64,000 nt of DNA. It comes from Pseudomonas sp. BBP2017. GTDB taxonomy: Bacteria > Pseudomonadota > Gammaproteobacteria > Pseudomonadales > Pseudomonadaceae. The stretch is taken from positions 62,001 to 126,000 of the forward strand of contig NZ_PVZN01000010.1 of NCBI RefSeq assembly GCF_003024385.1. Reading direction: 5' to 3'. A program made the position numbers and the translations under genes. The number at the start of each line of letters is the position of its first letter. The stretch's first letter is position 1. Under the pieces are notes generated by a model that saw only the letters and a list, made by a program, of their open reading frames with translations, was not told the origin of the DNA and made no database searches. Shown here piece after piece: positions 25,749-35,128 of this stretch.

Positions 25749-26556
25749 GGCCGAAGCGCTTTTTCAGTACGGTGTCCAGCAGCATGCGCGGCAGCCAGCG
25801 GGCCATCAACGGCAGCGCGCGGCTGCCGTTGCCCAGACGCACCAATGCTGGCGTAGGCTGTTTGTGCACCGCCGCGAGCAGGCCTTGGGCGAAATTTGCA
25901 GCCGACGTTGGGTGATCTTGAGAGGCGCGAGCCCGGGCGTGGATCTGTTCGCGCAGCGGCCACCAGGGGGAGTCGGCAGCCAACACCTGTTCGGCCTGAG
26001 TCTGGGCATTGTCGGCAAACTGTGTGGCAATCGCTCCCGGTTGCACCTCCATGACGCGGATGCCCATCGGCGCCAGCTCCAGACGCAGGGCATCGCTCAG
26101 GGCATGCACGGCGGCTTTGGAAGCGCAGTAGGCACCGGCAAAGGGCGTGACCAGTACGCCGGAGACGCTACCGATGTTCACCACCAGCCCCTTGTTTCGG
26201 CGCAATGCCGGGAATAGCGCGCGGGTGACGCCGACCAGGGCAAACACATTGGTTTCAAACTGGCGCTGCATGGCTTCGACGCCGCCATCGAGCAGCGGGC
26301 CCATGGCGCCGTAGCCGGCATTGTTGACCAGCACGTCAAGGCCATGGCCTCGCTGGGCCAGCTCGTCGGCCAGTTGTGCCAGGGTAGCTTGATCGTTGAC
26401 ATCCAGTTGCCGGGCATTGAAGCCCGTTTCGCTCAGGCGCTGCACATCTTCGGCCTTGCGTGCCGTGGCCCAGACCTCATAACCCGCGGTGTTGAAAGCC
26501 TGGGCCAGGGCCAGGCCGATGCCACTGGAGCAGCCGGTGATCAGAACGCTGGGCAT
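25732..26556 (-). CDS. Classical short-chain dehydrogenase/reductase
   Basis: 274 residues: cofactor loop TGCSSGIG (7-14), NNAG (78-81), active-site Ser in NIGSVSG (about 130-132) and YCASK (Tyr143, Lys147). Length and the C-terminal extension (VRLGNGSRALPLMARWLPRML) match pseudomonad oxidoreductases of the retinol-dehydrogenase-like SDR group. Substrate unknown. It is followed on the strand by the efflux 3' end and preceded by a thioredoxin-like gene 13 bp away, so the two may be cotranscribed. Confidence 0.88.
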   Translation of the reverse strand: MPSVLITGCSSGIGLALAQAFNTAGYEVWATARKAEDVQRLSETGFNARQLDVNDQATLAQLADELAQRGHGLDVLVNNAGYGAMGPLLDGGVEAMQRQFETNVFALVGVTRALFPALRRNKGLVVNIGSVSGVLVTPFAGAYCASKAAVHALSDALRLELAPMGIRVMEVQPGAIATQFADNAQTQAEQVLAADSPWWPLREQIHARARASQDHPTSAANFAQGLLAAVHKQPTPALVRLGNGSRALPLMARWLPRMLLDTVLKKRFGLSRPL

Positions 26557-26569
26557 ATGGGTGCTGTCC

Positions 26570-26944
26570 TTAAGCGGGGGGAGACGGCTCGAATTCTACG
26601 TCAGCAAGCAAGTCCTCCAGGGATTTTTTCAACAGCTCGGTACTTGCCCCGGTAAACAGGCTGCGATTGCTCTGGCGGTCATACAAGAGATAGGAGGGGA
26701 CGCGATCGACCTCGCTGTCCAATTGCGCTGCCTTAAAGCTTGCACCGGGAATCTGGTAGAAATCGACGCGTGCTCGAAACCCATCGTCGGCCAGCGCTGT
26801 GAGTGCTGTCTTGGCGGTTGTGCAGGCCGGGCAGATTTCTGAATAAACCAGAATCACTGCCGGACGATCCAGCGCTGCTTTATCTTTTATGCGCTTGACC
26901 AGGGCCAAGAACTCGGCCTGGACGGATGCTGAAGTATCCACCAT
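26570..26944 (-). CDS. Thioredoxin-like protein with CPAC motif
   Basis: 124 residues from the ATG at 26944, which has GGGAAG 7 nt upstream; a longer form from a TTG at 26968 is less likely. AVILVYSEICPACTTAKTALTAL gives a CxxC redox pair in a thioredoxin fold. VDRVPSYLLYDRQSNRSLFTGA supplies the cis-Pro loop. No signal peptide is seen, so it is cytosolic. Likely a thiol-disulphide protein of unknown partner. Confidence 0.75.
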   Translation of the reverse strand: MVDTSASVQAEFLALVKRIKDKAALDRPAVILVYSEICPACTTAKTALTALADDGFRARVDFYQIPGASFKAAQLDSEVDRVPSYLLYDRQSNRSLFTGASTELLKKSLEDLLADVEFEPSPPA

Positions 26945-27027
26945 GTTGTCGCTTCCCAAGGTCGTCAAGTCAGTGCTTATTCAACACAGCTTTCAGTCCT
27001 GGGTAACCTGACAAAAATACCAGGTGC

Positions 27028-27492
27028 TCAGCGCGAGAAGCTGCCCTGTAGGTGTTCTGCGCGAAATTCCAGACTTTGTGGCCGGTAGCCTGCGCGTAGG
27101 GGCGGCATCGGTAGGCACTCCTGCCAGCTGGCGCCAGGTTGCAGTTCGCCCGGGCCACGGTAGCGCGGTGCGGAATAGGTATTTTCGGCAAGATTGACGG
27201 TATCGCCGGGGGCATAGGCCGCTATCCGCCAGCGCAGCTCCAGCAGGGGCACGTCGTTGCCATTGTTCATCTGCACGCGCAATGGGCGGTCGGCGGGACA
27301 GTCGTTCGGGGCGTAGCTCAGGCGCAGTTGCAGGCGCGCCAGTTGGCTGGCTTCGCGGGTGTCCTGCCAGACCACCCACAGCGCCACCAGCCCCAGGCCG
27401 AACAGCGCCGACAGGGAAATGGGCAGGGCCTTGGCCGGGTAGCGCAGCAGCAGGACCAGCCAGGTGAGGATGAGCAGGGCACCGATGATCAT
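27028..27492 (-). CDS. Conserved-looking membrane-anchored protein of unknown function
   Basis: 154 residues. Two hydrophobic helices at the N-terminus (IIGALLILTWLVLLL and LSALFGLGLVALWVVW) are followed by a soluble, beta-rich region of about 100 residues (LQLRLSYAPNDCPADRPLRVQMNNGNDVPLLELRWRI) with two cysteines. The soluble part is probably periplasmic and resembles an immunoglobulin-like or FixG-like domain. I do not recognise the family. It sits alone between a thioredoxin-like gene and a REP at the alginate operon end. Confidence 0.65.
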   Translation of the reverse strand: MIIGALLILTWLVLLLRYPAKALPISLSALFGLGLVALWVVWQDTREASQLARLQLRLSYAPNDCPADRPLRVQMNNGNDVPLLELRWRIAAYAPGDTVNLAENTYSAPRYRGPGELQPGASWQECLPMPPLRAGYRPQSLEFRAEHLQGSFSR

Positions 27493-27555
27493 GGACGAGG
27501 CCTTGTATGCAGAGGTGCTTCTATCCTAACCGCAAACCGAGGGGGCCTCAAAAAG

Positions 27556-27610
27556 CATCGCGGGGCCAGCCCGCTCCCACACACTGTGGGAGCGGGCTGG
27601 CTCCGCGATG
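27556..27610. repeat. REP pair downstream of algA
   Basis: CATCGCGGGGCCAGCCCGCT and its complement with an 8-nt centre, beginning 6 bp after the algA stop on the minus strand. It can protect or end the alginate message. Confidence 0.92.
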
Positions 27611-27616
27611 AGGTTG

Positions 27617-29068
27617 TTACTGCGCGATAGTCTTGATCGAGATCCCCCGTTCGATCGGCGTCGAGCGCCCATAGATATCTTCGAAGCGCTCGATATCGTC
27701 TTCACCCAGGTAGCTGCCCGACTGCACTTCGATGATCTCCAGCGGGATCTTGCCCGGGTTGCGCAGGCGGTGTACCGAGGCGATCGGGATGTAGGTGGAC
27801 TGGTTCTCGGTGAGCAGGAAGACGTTCTCGTCGCAGGTCACCTCGGCCGTGCCCGACACCACGATCCAGTGTTCGGCGCGGTGGTGGTGCATCTGCAGCG
27901 ACAGGCAGGCGCCCGGCTTGACGGTGATGTGCTTGACCTGGAAACGCCCGCCCATGTCCACCGAGTCGTAAGAGCCCCACGGCCGGTACACTTCGCAGTG
28001 GTTCTGGGTTTCGCTGCGGCCCTGTTCGTTGAGGGTGTTGACCAGCTGTTTGACGCCCTGGACCTTGTCCTTGTGGGCGATCATCATCGCGTCTTTGGTC
28101 TCGACCACGACGATGTTCTCAAGGCCAATCACCGACACCAGCTTGCCATTGCCGTGGATCATGCAGTTGTGGCTGTCCTGGACCACTACGTCGCCCTTGG
28201 TGACGTTGCCGTTGCTGTCTTTTTCGTGCACGTCCCACAGCGACGACCAGCAACCGACATCACTCCAGCCAGCACTGAGCGGCACCACGCAGGCGCGTTG
28301 GGTTTTTTCCATCACCGCGTAGTCGATGGAGTTGTCCGGGCAGCAGGCGAAAGTGGCGTCGTCGATGCTCAGGTTGTTGCCATCTTCCTCGCTGCGCTCC
28401 AGGGTCAGCAGGCAGGTGTCGTAGATGTCCGGGTCATGCTTTTTCAGCTCTTCGAGGAAGCGGCTGGCGCGGAACAGGAACATGCCGCTGTTCCAGAAGT
28501 AACCACCGGCCTGGACGAACTCCTTGGCGCGTTTCTCATCCGGTTTTTCGACGAACTGTACGACGCGGCTGACGCCTTCGGGCAACAGTGCGTCCTGGCT
28601 CGACTTGATGTAGCCATAGCCGGTTTCCGGCTTGGTCGCCGGCACGCCGAACAGCACCATCTCGCCACGTTCGGCTGCTACCGTGGCCAGGGCCAGGGCA
28701 CGTTGCAGGGCTTTCTGGTCGTCGATCACGTGATCGGCCGGCAGCACCAGCATCAGCTCATCACGGCCTTCATTGACCAGTTTCATCGCCGCCAGCGCTA
28801 CGGCCGGTGCGGTGTTGCGGCCGAACGGTTCAAGGAGGATCGCCTGGGTTTGCAGTTTCAGGCTGCTCAGTTGCTCGTTGACGATGAATGTGTGGTCTTT
28901 GTTGCAGACCACGATCGGCGTGTCCATGCCTTCGAACACCAGACGTTCGACCGTTTGCTGGAACAAGGTGTGTGCACCGGTCAGGGCCAGGAACTGCTTG
29001 GGGAACTGCTTGCGCGACAGCGGCCACAGACGCGAACCGCTACCACCGGACAGAATGACTGGAATCAT
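27617..29068 (-). CDS. algA: AlgA, bifunctional mannose-6-P isomerase / GDP-mannose pyrophosphorylase
   Basis: 483 residues, full length. The N-terminal nucleotidyltransferase starts MIPVILSGGSGSRLWPLSRKQFPKQF, the pyrophosphorylase signature, with FVEKPD further on. The C-terminal cupin (YRPWGSYDSVDMGGRFQVK, QMHHHRAEHW) is the type II isomerase. Together they make GDP-mannose from fructose-6-P via mannose-6-P and mannose-1-P, supplying the substrate of AlgD. It is the last gene of the alginate operon, as in other pseudomonads. Confidence 0.98.
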   Translation of the reverse strand: MIPVILSGGSGSRLWPLSRKQFPKQFLALTGAHTLFQQTVERLVFEGMDTPIVVCNKDHTFIVNEQLSSLKLQTQAILLEPFGRNTAPAVALAAMKLVNEGRDELMLVLPADHVIDDQKALQRALALATVAAERGEMVLFGVPATKPETGYGYIKSSQDALLPEGVSRVVQFVEKPDEKRAKEFVQAGGYFWNSGMFLFRASRFLEELKKHDPDIYDTCLLTLERSEEDGNNLSIDDATFACCPDNSIDYAVMEKTQRACVVPLSAGWSDVGCWSSLWDVHEKDSNGNVTKGDVVVQDSHNCMIHGNGKLVSVIGLENIVVVETKDAMMIAHKDKVQGVKQLVNTLNEQGRSETQNHCEVYRPWGSYDSVDMGGRFQVKHITVKPGACLSLQMHHHRAEHWIVVSGTAEVTCDENVFLLTENQSTYIPIASVHRLRNPGKIPLEIIEVQSGSYLGEDDIERFEDIYGRSTPIERGISIKTIAQ

Positions 29069-29101
29069 GAGTGTTCTCCGAAGATTGAAAGAGGCAGTTG
29101 C

Positions 29102-29749
29102 TTAACGGGTCGATACCGGGCGCTTGACCCAGACCGGCGACAGGTTGCTGCCGGATCCGGTGACGTAAAGCACCGCTGCTTCGCCGCGCTCCAGAGCCAC
29201 CGGCTTCAGATCGCTGACTTTTCTGTCGCCTTCATACAGCGCCAGGCTGACCTTGACCGGGTTGATCTCGCGCTCGCCTCGGGCCTTGGCGGCCACCGGC
29301 TTGACCACTTCGGTCTTGCCGTCGGCGGTTTTCAGGGTCAGGGCCTGGTCGCTGAGGTTCTGCACCCGCACCAGGGATTTCTGTTTGTTCTTGAACGGCG
29401 GCTCCTCCACCAGTTGCGGGGCGCCCGAAGCGTTGTTGACCAGGGTGTAGTAGTGGTCCGAGGCGAGCTTGACCGGCAGGCTCTGACTGCCGAGCTTGGC
29501 GCTGTAGTCGCCCTGGGGCATGAAGCTGAAGTCGCTGCTGGCTTGCGCCGCCACGTCGTTGATCCGGGTGTTGCCGACGCTGGCGCTGACCGCCTGGTTG
29601 CTGGCGTTGTAGATGCGCACGAAGGTCGAGCCTTTCGGTGCGCTGGGGCCGTACAGGGCGGCATCGGCGCCGGCCCAGGCCTGCAGCGAAAGCAGGCTCA
29701 TGCCGGCGGTCAGGGCAAAGGCTTTGGCAATACGGTGCTGGGTGGTCAT
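29102..29749 (-). CDS. algF: AlgF, alginate O-acetylation protein
   Basis: 215 residues with a cleavable signal peptide (AFALTAGMSLLSLQAWA) and a periplasmic beta-rich protein beginning ADAALYGPSAPKGSTFVRIYN, diagnostic of AlgF. AlgF is needed with AlgI, AlgJ and AlgX to add acetyl groups to mannuronate residues in the periplasm. It lies between algJ and algA with gaps of 12 and 33 bp. Confidence 0.97.
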   Translation of the reverse strand: MTTQHRIAKAFALTAGMSLLSLQAWAGADAALYGPSAPKGSTFVRIYNASNQAVSASVGNTRINDVAAQASSDFSFMPQGDYSAKLGSQSLPVKLASDHYYTLVNNASGAPQLVEEPPFKNKQKSLVRVQNLSDQALTLKTADGKTEVVKPVAAKARGEREINPVKVSLALYEGDRKVSDLKPVALERGEAAVLYVTGSGSNLSPVWVKRPVSTR

Positions 29750-29761
29750 GTGCGTTACCTC

Positions 29762-30919
29762 TCAGTGTTGCGTCCGATTGGACGACAGGGCCAGGTCTTG
29801 ATTGGCGTTACGGGTTTTCTTCAGCTGGGCGATCCATTGCGGATCGAAAGTGCTGAGGTCGTTTTTCATTGGCAGATAGCGTTCCGGAAACTCCCAGATC
29901 AGCACTTGCGGGGTGCTGCCTTTGAAGGCGTCGCTCTGCAGGTACTTGAGCATTGGCAGCAGCGGGCCATGGCCGTCTTCGGCGTAATTGACCACGTCAC
30001 TGCGCAGTGCCTGCTGCAGCGCGCCGAGGAAGTTCCAGTTGGGGTTGGCGCTGTAGCTGGTGCCGATCAGCGCCACCGGGATTTGTTTGTCGGCGAACAA
30101 GGCGTCGCCACTGTCAGCGTGCGAGTCAGTCGGGCGGGTGCTGCGCTTTTGCAGGGTATCGGGCGGCGGCAGCAGGTTGCTGAACAGTGGGTCGAGCGGC
30201 AGAAAGTTGGTCAGGTCGCCCTTGTACGGCGCGCTCTGACGCTGTTCGGTAATGAACTGCTGCGGTTCGCCGTTGAGCAGGTTCTGGCGGCTGACGGCTT
30301 CGGCCAGATGCTGGGCGGCCACCTCGGCGCCCAGTGGCGTCCAGTGCGTGTCGGTACGCAGGAACACCTGGCCACGGGCCTTGGCGCTCTGCAGCGGGGT
30401 CAGCAGGTCGGGAGCGAAGACGCCGGCCTGACGGGCCTGGGCATGGAATTCGCTGTACAGGTCAGCGTGCAAGCTGGCCGGGGTTTGTTCGCCCAGGTAC
30501 TCGCTGTACAGCCGCGCCTTGGCCGGTACGATCGCCAGTACCAGCTGCACGCCGCGCTGTTGCAGGGTGTCGCGTACGCCGCGGATCAGCGCGAGGTTTT
30601 CCTGTTCGAACTGATCGCTGTTGGCGACCGGTTTGAATTCCTCATCGCTGAACAGCCAGTGCTCGCGGCCAAGCACCACGCCAGGGCGGCCTTCATTGAA
30701 CAGTTTGAAGTCCAGCGCCGCCCACAGGTTGGTGCCAATGCGCTTGAGTGGGAACTGCTCGTCGTAGTGGGTCTCGGCAGCCTTCGCCAGCTTGCCGTCG
30801 AGCACGCTCATCTGCGCGGTACGCTGGAAGCTGTTCAGGCCCCCCAGCGACCACACTCCCAAAGCCAGGAGCAGGGCGAGGAACAACACGGAATAGAGTT
30901 TGCGTAATGATCGGGTCAT
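29762..30919 (-). CDS. algJ: AlgJ, alginate O-acetyltransferase-like SGNH protein
   Basis: 385 residues. An N-terminal anchor (YSVLFLALLLALGVW) exposes an SGNH-type domain to the periplasm. The Asp-His pair is in RTDTHWTPLG (Asp190, His192) and the candidate nucleophile is in IGTSYS (Ser288), so the triad is intact. AlgJ probably relays acetyl groups from AlgI to AlgX. It follows algI after 11 bp and precedes algF by 12 bp. Confidence 0.97.
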   Translation of the reverse strand: MTRSLRKLYSVLFLALLLALGVWSLGGLNSFQRTAQMSVLDGKLAKAAETHYDEQFPLKRIGTNLWAALDFKLFNEGRPGVVLGREHWLFSDEEFKPVANSDQFEQENLALIRGVRDTLQQRGVQLVLAIVPAKARLYSEYLGEQTPASLHADLYSEFHAQARQAGVFAPDLLTPLQSAKARGQVFLRTDTHWTPLGAEVAAQHLAEAVSRQNLLNGEPQQFITEQRQSAPYKGDLTNFLPLDPLFSNLLPPPDTLQKRSTRPTDSHADSGDALFADKQIPVALIGTSYSANPNWNFLGALQQALRSDVVNYAEDGHGPLLPMLKYLQSDAFKGSTPQVLIWEFPERYLPMKNDLSTFDPQWIAQLKKTRNANQDLALSSNRTQH

Positions 30920-30930
30920 GGTCGGCTCAC

Positions 30931-32388
30931 TCAGAACTGGAAGTAGAGAAACGGCGAGTAGCTTTGCGCCGAGAGCTTGAGGATCGAGGCGACGAACAGC
31001 AGCAGCACCAGCACGCGGGTGACGTACAGGCCCCAGTCCAGGCTCAGGCTGCCATCGGCGTGCATGGCCACCGGGCTGGGTTTGGGCTCAGGGTTGGCAT
31101 TGCGGTAGAAGTCGCGCAGGCCGAAGAACGCCAGGGTCGCGTAGGCCACCAGCAGGGTCGCTACCTGCAGGCCGGTGAGGTTGGCGCGGTTGAGTTCCGA
31201 CAGCTGCCAGTCAGCGAAGCTGAACATCGCGCCGTACATGCGTGCGGCGACGTCGAGGTTTTCGGCGCGGAAGATCACCCAGCCGACTACTACCAGCAGG
31301 AAGGTGAAGGCCCATTTGACTGGGTTGAAGCGTTGCGGGTTGGTGTCCAGGCCCAGCGCCCGTTCGATGGCCAACCACATACCGTGCCAGGCTCCCCAGA
31401 TGATGTAAGTGAAGTTGGCACCGTGCCACAGACCGCCCAAGAGCATGGTCAGGAACAGGTTGCGGTAGGTGGCGACGGTGCCGCCGCGGTTGCCGCCGAG
31501 GGTGATGTACAGGTAGTCGCGCAACCAGGTTGACAGGCTGATATGCCAGCGCCGCCAGAACTCGGTGATCGACTGGCTGATGTACGGCTGCTTGAAGTTT
31601 TCCATGAAGCGGAAACCCATCATCAAGCCCAGGCCGATGGCCATGTCGCTGTAGCCGGAGAAGTCGAAGTACAGTTGCGCGGTGTAGGCCAGGGCGCCGA
31701 GCCAGGCGTCACCGGTGGTCGGGTTCTGCAAGGCGAAGCAATGGTCGGCGACCACCGCCAGGGTGTCGGCGATGAACACCTTCTTGATAAAGCCCTGCAT
31801 GAACCGTGTGCAGCCCTCGGAGAACTTGTCGAGGGTGTGGGTGCGGTGGTTGAACTGGTCGGCCAGGTCCTTGAAGCGCAGCACGGGACCGGCGATCAGG
31901 TGCGGGAAGATCGCCACGAAGGCGGCGAAGTCGATCAGGTTGCGGGTGGCCGGGGTGTCGCCGCGGTACACGTCGATGATGTAGCTGATCGACTCGAAAA
32001 TGTAGAACGAGATACCGATCGGCAGCAGCACATGGGTAAGGATAAACGGTTCAAGACCGAAGGAGGTCATGATCGCGTTAATGCTGTCGACGCCGAAGTT
32101 GGCGTACTTGAAATAGCCGAGGATGCACAGGTCGACGGCGACCCCGAGCAGCAGCCAGCGCTGGGCCGGATTGCTCCGCACGCCGGCGGCGCCGACTTTC
32201 AGGCCGATCCAGTAGTTCCACAGGGTGACCCCGGCAAACAGCGCGAGGAAGTCCACCCGCCACCAGGCGTAGAACAGGTAGCTGGCCAGCAGCAACAGCG
32301 CGTTGCGATAGCGTTGCCCGCTCAAGTAGTACAAGCCGAGAAAGATCGGCAGGAACAGAAACAGGAACACATTGGACGAGAACACCAT
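30931..32388 (-). CDS. algI: AlgI, MBOAT-family acetyl transfer protein
   Basis: 485 residues, multi-helix inner-membrane protein of the membrane-bound O-acyltransferase family (LFLPIFLGLYYLSGQRYRN at the start). The catalytic histidine region is LGGLWHGANFTYIIWGAWHG. It moves acetyl groups from a cytoplasmic donor across the membrane for alginate acetylation. In this genome it is separated from algL by 161 bp holding a REP pair, the largest gap within the operon, so translation must begin independently here. Confidence 0.97.
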   Translation of the reverse strand: MVFSSNVFLFLFLPIFLGLYYLSGQRYRNALLLLASYLFYAWWRVDFLALFAGVTLWNYWIGLKVGAAGVRSNPAQRWLLLGVAVDLCILGYFKYANFGVDSINAIMTSFGLEPFILTHVLLPIGISFYIFESISYIIDVYRGDTPATRNLIDFAAFVAIFPHLIAGPVLRFKDLADQFNHRTHTLDKFSEGCTRFMQGFIKKVFIADTLAVVADHCFALQNPTTGDAWLGALAYTAQLYFDFSGYSDMAIGLGLMMGFRFMENFKQPYISQSITEFWRRWHISLSTWLRDYLYITLGGNRGGTVATYRNLFLTMLLGGLWHGANFTYIIWGAWHGMWLAIERALGLDTNPQRFNPVKWAFTFLLVVVGWVIFRAENLDVAARMYGAMFSFADWQLSELNRANLTGLQVATLLVAYATLAFFGLRDFYRNANPEPKPSPVAMHADGSLSLDWGLYVTRVLVLLLFVASILKLSAQSYSPFLYFQF

Positions 32389-32472
32389 CCCGATCTCTCC
32401 TTGTCGTTATCCATAATCGGGGCAGCAGCCCCCCAAGCCCCCCACGTAAATTTGTGGGGAAACCTTTAACAG

Positions 32473-32540
32473 CATCGCGGGGCAAGCCCGCTCCCACCGG
32501 GTACGCCGCGCTCCTGTGGGAGCGGGCTTGCCCTGCGATG
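32473..32540. repeat. REP pair inside the alginate operon, between algL and algI
   Basis: ATCGCGGGGCAAGCCCGCTC and its inverted copy (one substitution, CCCTGCGAT) lie in the 161-bp gap between algL stop and algI start. In the transcript they form a long hairpin. Confidence 0.93.
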
Positions 32541-32549
32541 GGAACTACC

Positions 32550-33653
32550 TCATTTCTTCTGTGCGGCCTGCGGGTCGTAGATCCGGGTCAGGTCGCCGCC
32601 GAGACGGAAATTCCTGAACGGCTGCATGTCGTGCTTCTTCTTCAGCGCATCGGCACTGCAGCGGTAAAGGCTGCACCAGGGTTCGAGCCAGGCGTATTTG
32701 CTGTCGACCTTGAGGTCGCCCATGGCCTGCTTCTCGCCACTTTTGTTGTTGAACGGACTCGGGTCTTTCGCCCCGGACAGCACCCGCTCACCCAGACGCT
32801 TGAGCGCACCGTTGTTTTCCGGGCGCACATCAACACCATTGGCCTGGGCAAAGCTGGCGATCATCGCCAGCGGCGGCAGGGCGTAGTTGTGGTAGGCCAG
32901 GGCGCGTTGCTTGCGCTTGAGTTCGTTGGGCAAGAAGCCTTGGGCGTCGACCTGGTTGGCGGCCACCCGGTATTCCTTCACCGACCAGTCGAACAGGTCG
33001 CGGCGGTCGGTCGCCACGGCGGTGGCCATCACTGACCAGGCGGCCCAGTAGGAATGGTTGTTGATCTTTTCCAGGGGCAGATTGCTCCAGTCCCTGACCA
33101 CCTGATCGGCCAGGCGTGCGAACCATTTTTCGATCAACTCGGCTTCCTGTTGATGCGCGGCCAGGGGCTGGGGGTTGGAGAATTTCAGCTGCAGCCAGGA
33201 GGCGCTCAGGCTGCCCAGCGTCCATTTGCGCATGGACTTGCCGGTGTGGTTGTAGTCGGTCGACATCAACGCATCGGCGCGGGCCCAGCTGCTCAGCCAT
33301 TCCAGGGTGCAATCGAGCTGCTGCGGGCGGCCGTCGCGCATGTACTGCATGACCTGTTTGCTGACTCCGTGCTCAAGCGTGGTGATGCTCGCGGTGGAGT
33401 CGCGGAAGGCTTTTTCCGAGGTCTTGTTCAAGGTTGCGCGGGCGCTGTCCGAACCTTCGTACTTGCTGCGAAATTGCAACTTGCCGGTGTAAGGCTTGGG
33501 AACGGCCTCGCACTTGTAGTCGCTGGGGCCGGTCTTGAGTTTTTCGATCCCGGCGTAGTAACCCTGGGGTGGAACCAGCCCGGCAGCCTGCGTAGCCGGG
33601 CCGAGCAGGGCCAGGGAGAGCAAGGCCGGAGCCGTCAGTTTGCTGATGTGCAT
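32550..33653 (-). CDS. algL: AlgL, periplasmic alginate lyase
   Basis: 367 residues from the ATG at 33653 (GAGG 5 nt upstream); a GTG 12 bp earlier is less likely. Signal peptide to TQA/AGLVPP, then a PL5 lyase domain with the active-site block NNHSYWAAW (His200, Tyr202) and a conserved WTLG. It cleaves 4-O-linked mannuronate by beta-elimination and clears alginate stranded in the periplasm. It starts 8 bp after algX. Confidence 0.97.
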   Translation of the reverse strand: MHISKLTAPALLSLALLGPATQAAGLVPPQGYYAGIEKLKTGPSDYKCEAVPKPYTGKLQFRSKYEGSDSARATLNKTSEKAFRDSTASITTLEHGVSKQVMQYMRDGRPQQLDCTLEWLSSWARADALMSTDYNHTGKSMRKWTLGSLSASWLQLKFSNPQPLAAHQQEAELIEKWFARLADQVVRDWSNLPLEKINNHSYWAAWSVMATAVATDRRDLFDWSVKEYRVAANQVDAQGFLPNELKRKQRALAYHNYALPPLAMIASFAQANGVDVRPENNGALKRLGERVLSGAKDPSPFNNKSGEKQAMGDLKVDSKYAWLEPWCSLYRCSADALKKKHDMQPFRNFRLGGDLTRIYDPQAAQKK

Positions 33654-33661
33654 GGTGCGCC

Positions 33662-35116
33662 TCACTGGCCGGCCTGCGCGGTATGTTGCGCAGTGGCGAA
33701 ATTGTTGCGTTTGCAGAGCGTGGCTTCGACTTTCTCGGTGCCGCTTTGCGGGCCCTGAACTTCCACCGCGAGCAGGGTCTGGCTGGCCCAGTCTTCATCC
33801 TCGCGCAGCTGGAAGGCGAAGCGGCCATCGGTGTCAGCGGTCGTCGGCTTTTCGATCTTCACGTCTTCATGACGGCCGTTGAGGTACCAGAGCGTGGCCT
33901 GCAGCACCTTGACCGAGGTGTCTTCGAACTTGATGTCCAGTTGGTGGCGGCCATTGCTCAGGTCCTTGATCACACCAGCCTTGCCGTTGACCATCAGCTC
34001 GTTCTTGCCCGGTTTGAGCGTGGCATTGGCGTGCATCTGTGCCGGCTTGCCTTCGCAACCGTTGTCGAGCAGGGCGAGCATTTGCCGCCAGATGGTTTCC
34101 TGGTCCAGGCGATACAGTGGCGAGAACTCCCAGATAAGGATCTTCGGCGGGTTGTTCTTGAAGTCGTCACTGCCCAGGTACTGGATCATCGAGCCTTCCA
34201 GGCCACCGCCAGGAAAGGCGACGTTGAGCACGTCGGCACCGATGTACTGTTCGAGGAAGCCGGAGAAGTTGTAGTTCTTGCCGCTGTGGCTGGTGCCGAC
34301 CAAGGTGATTTTTGGATTAGCGGAATCGCCGAACAGGTCGTCGCTGCCGCTTTCGCCCTTGGGTTCGGTGACGAACTGGTCCATGTACTGCACCGCATAG
34401 CTGGTGCCGCACAGTTGCCCGGCGACGTTGTGCAGGGTGCCGGTCTTACCCATGCGCCCGGACTTGTGGCTTTCGAATTCACGCCGAGGAATGCCTTCGA
34501 ATGCAGGCATCTTGTGCACCGTGTCAGCCACAATCTTGGCCGCGCGCTCGGCGCCGTAAGGCGTCCAGTGCTGGTCACCGCGGAAGTAGAAATCCTTGCC
34601 CTGGTCGGCAGCAGTCAACTGTTCATTGGTCAGCGGCGACAGGTCGGGCACGTTGTAGCCCATCTTGCTGAAGCGGGCGAGCATCGCCTGATAGTTGCTC
34701 AGGGCTTTCTCGTAGTTGAACGCGGCTTTCTCGGCCGGCTTGAGCATGTTGCGGTTTACCAGGCCACGGGTCGGCTGATAAACCACCACCAGCTCGATGC
34801 CGCGTGCCTTGAAGGCGTCATGCAGTTGCTGCAGGCGTTTGTAGCCAGCGGGGGTGGTCTGGAATTCGGTGCGCAGATCCTCGCGGGCACGGAACAGCCA
34901 GTCACCCTGGGCTTGCACCAGGGTGGTGAAGTTCTGCTGGTAACGGGTGGTGTAGCGGCTGGCGTCATGCGCTTCGGGGCACAACTGGCAGCAGGGTTCG
35001 GCGCTGAAGATCGGTGCTTGTACGTTGTCGGCCTGCGCGCTGTTGCTGATTGTCAGCAAGGCAGCGCTTACGCCGAGGAGTTGCAGGCCAAGCAATTTCA
35101 TCAGATGTGGAGTCAT
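33662..35116 (-). CDS. algX: AlgX, alginate O-acetyltransferase
   Basis: 484 residues with a signal peptide ending near NSAQA. The N-terminal SGNH-like domain has Asp181 and His183 ([10 protein letters not shown]) and Ser276 (VGTSHSG), a complete triad. The C-terminal part (about 370-475) is the carbohydrate-binding module with [11 protein letters not shown]. It transfers acetyl onto polymannuronate and belongs to the periplasmic scaffold with AlgK and MucD. Confidence 0.97.
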   Translation of the reverse strand: MTPHLMKLLGLQLLGVSAALLTISNSAQADNVQAPIFSAEPCCQLCPEAHDASRYTTRYQQNFTTLVQAQGDWLFRAREDLRTEFQTTPAGYKRLQQLHDAFKARGIELVVVYQPTRGLVNRNMLKPAEKAAFNYEKALSNYQAMLARFSKMGYNVPDLSPLTNEQLTAADQGKDFYFRGDQHWTPYGAERAAKIVADTVHKMPAFEGIPRREFESHKSGRMGKTGTLHNVAGQLCGTSYAVQYMDQFVTEPKGESGSDDLFGDSANPKITLVGTSHSGKNYNFSGFLEQYIGADVLNVAFPGGGLEGSMIQYLGSDDFKNNPPKILIWEFSPLYRLDQETIWRQMLALLDNGCEGKPAQMHANATLKPGKNELMVNGKAGVIKDLSNGRHQLDIKFEDTSVKVLQATLWYLNGRHEDVKIEKPTTADTDGRFAFQLREDEDWASQTLLAVEVQGPQSGTEKVEATLCKRNNFATAQHTAQAGQ

Positions 35117-35128
35117 GTCGTGGCTTCC

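Noticed and set aside
27608..30907. A 1099-codon open frame on the plus strand opposite algA, algF and algJ
   Set aside because: It is the antisense shadow of three recognised genes in GC-rich DNA. It has low-complexity His/Gln/Val-rich composition, no ribosome site and no family features.
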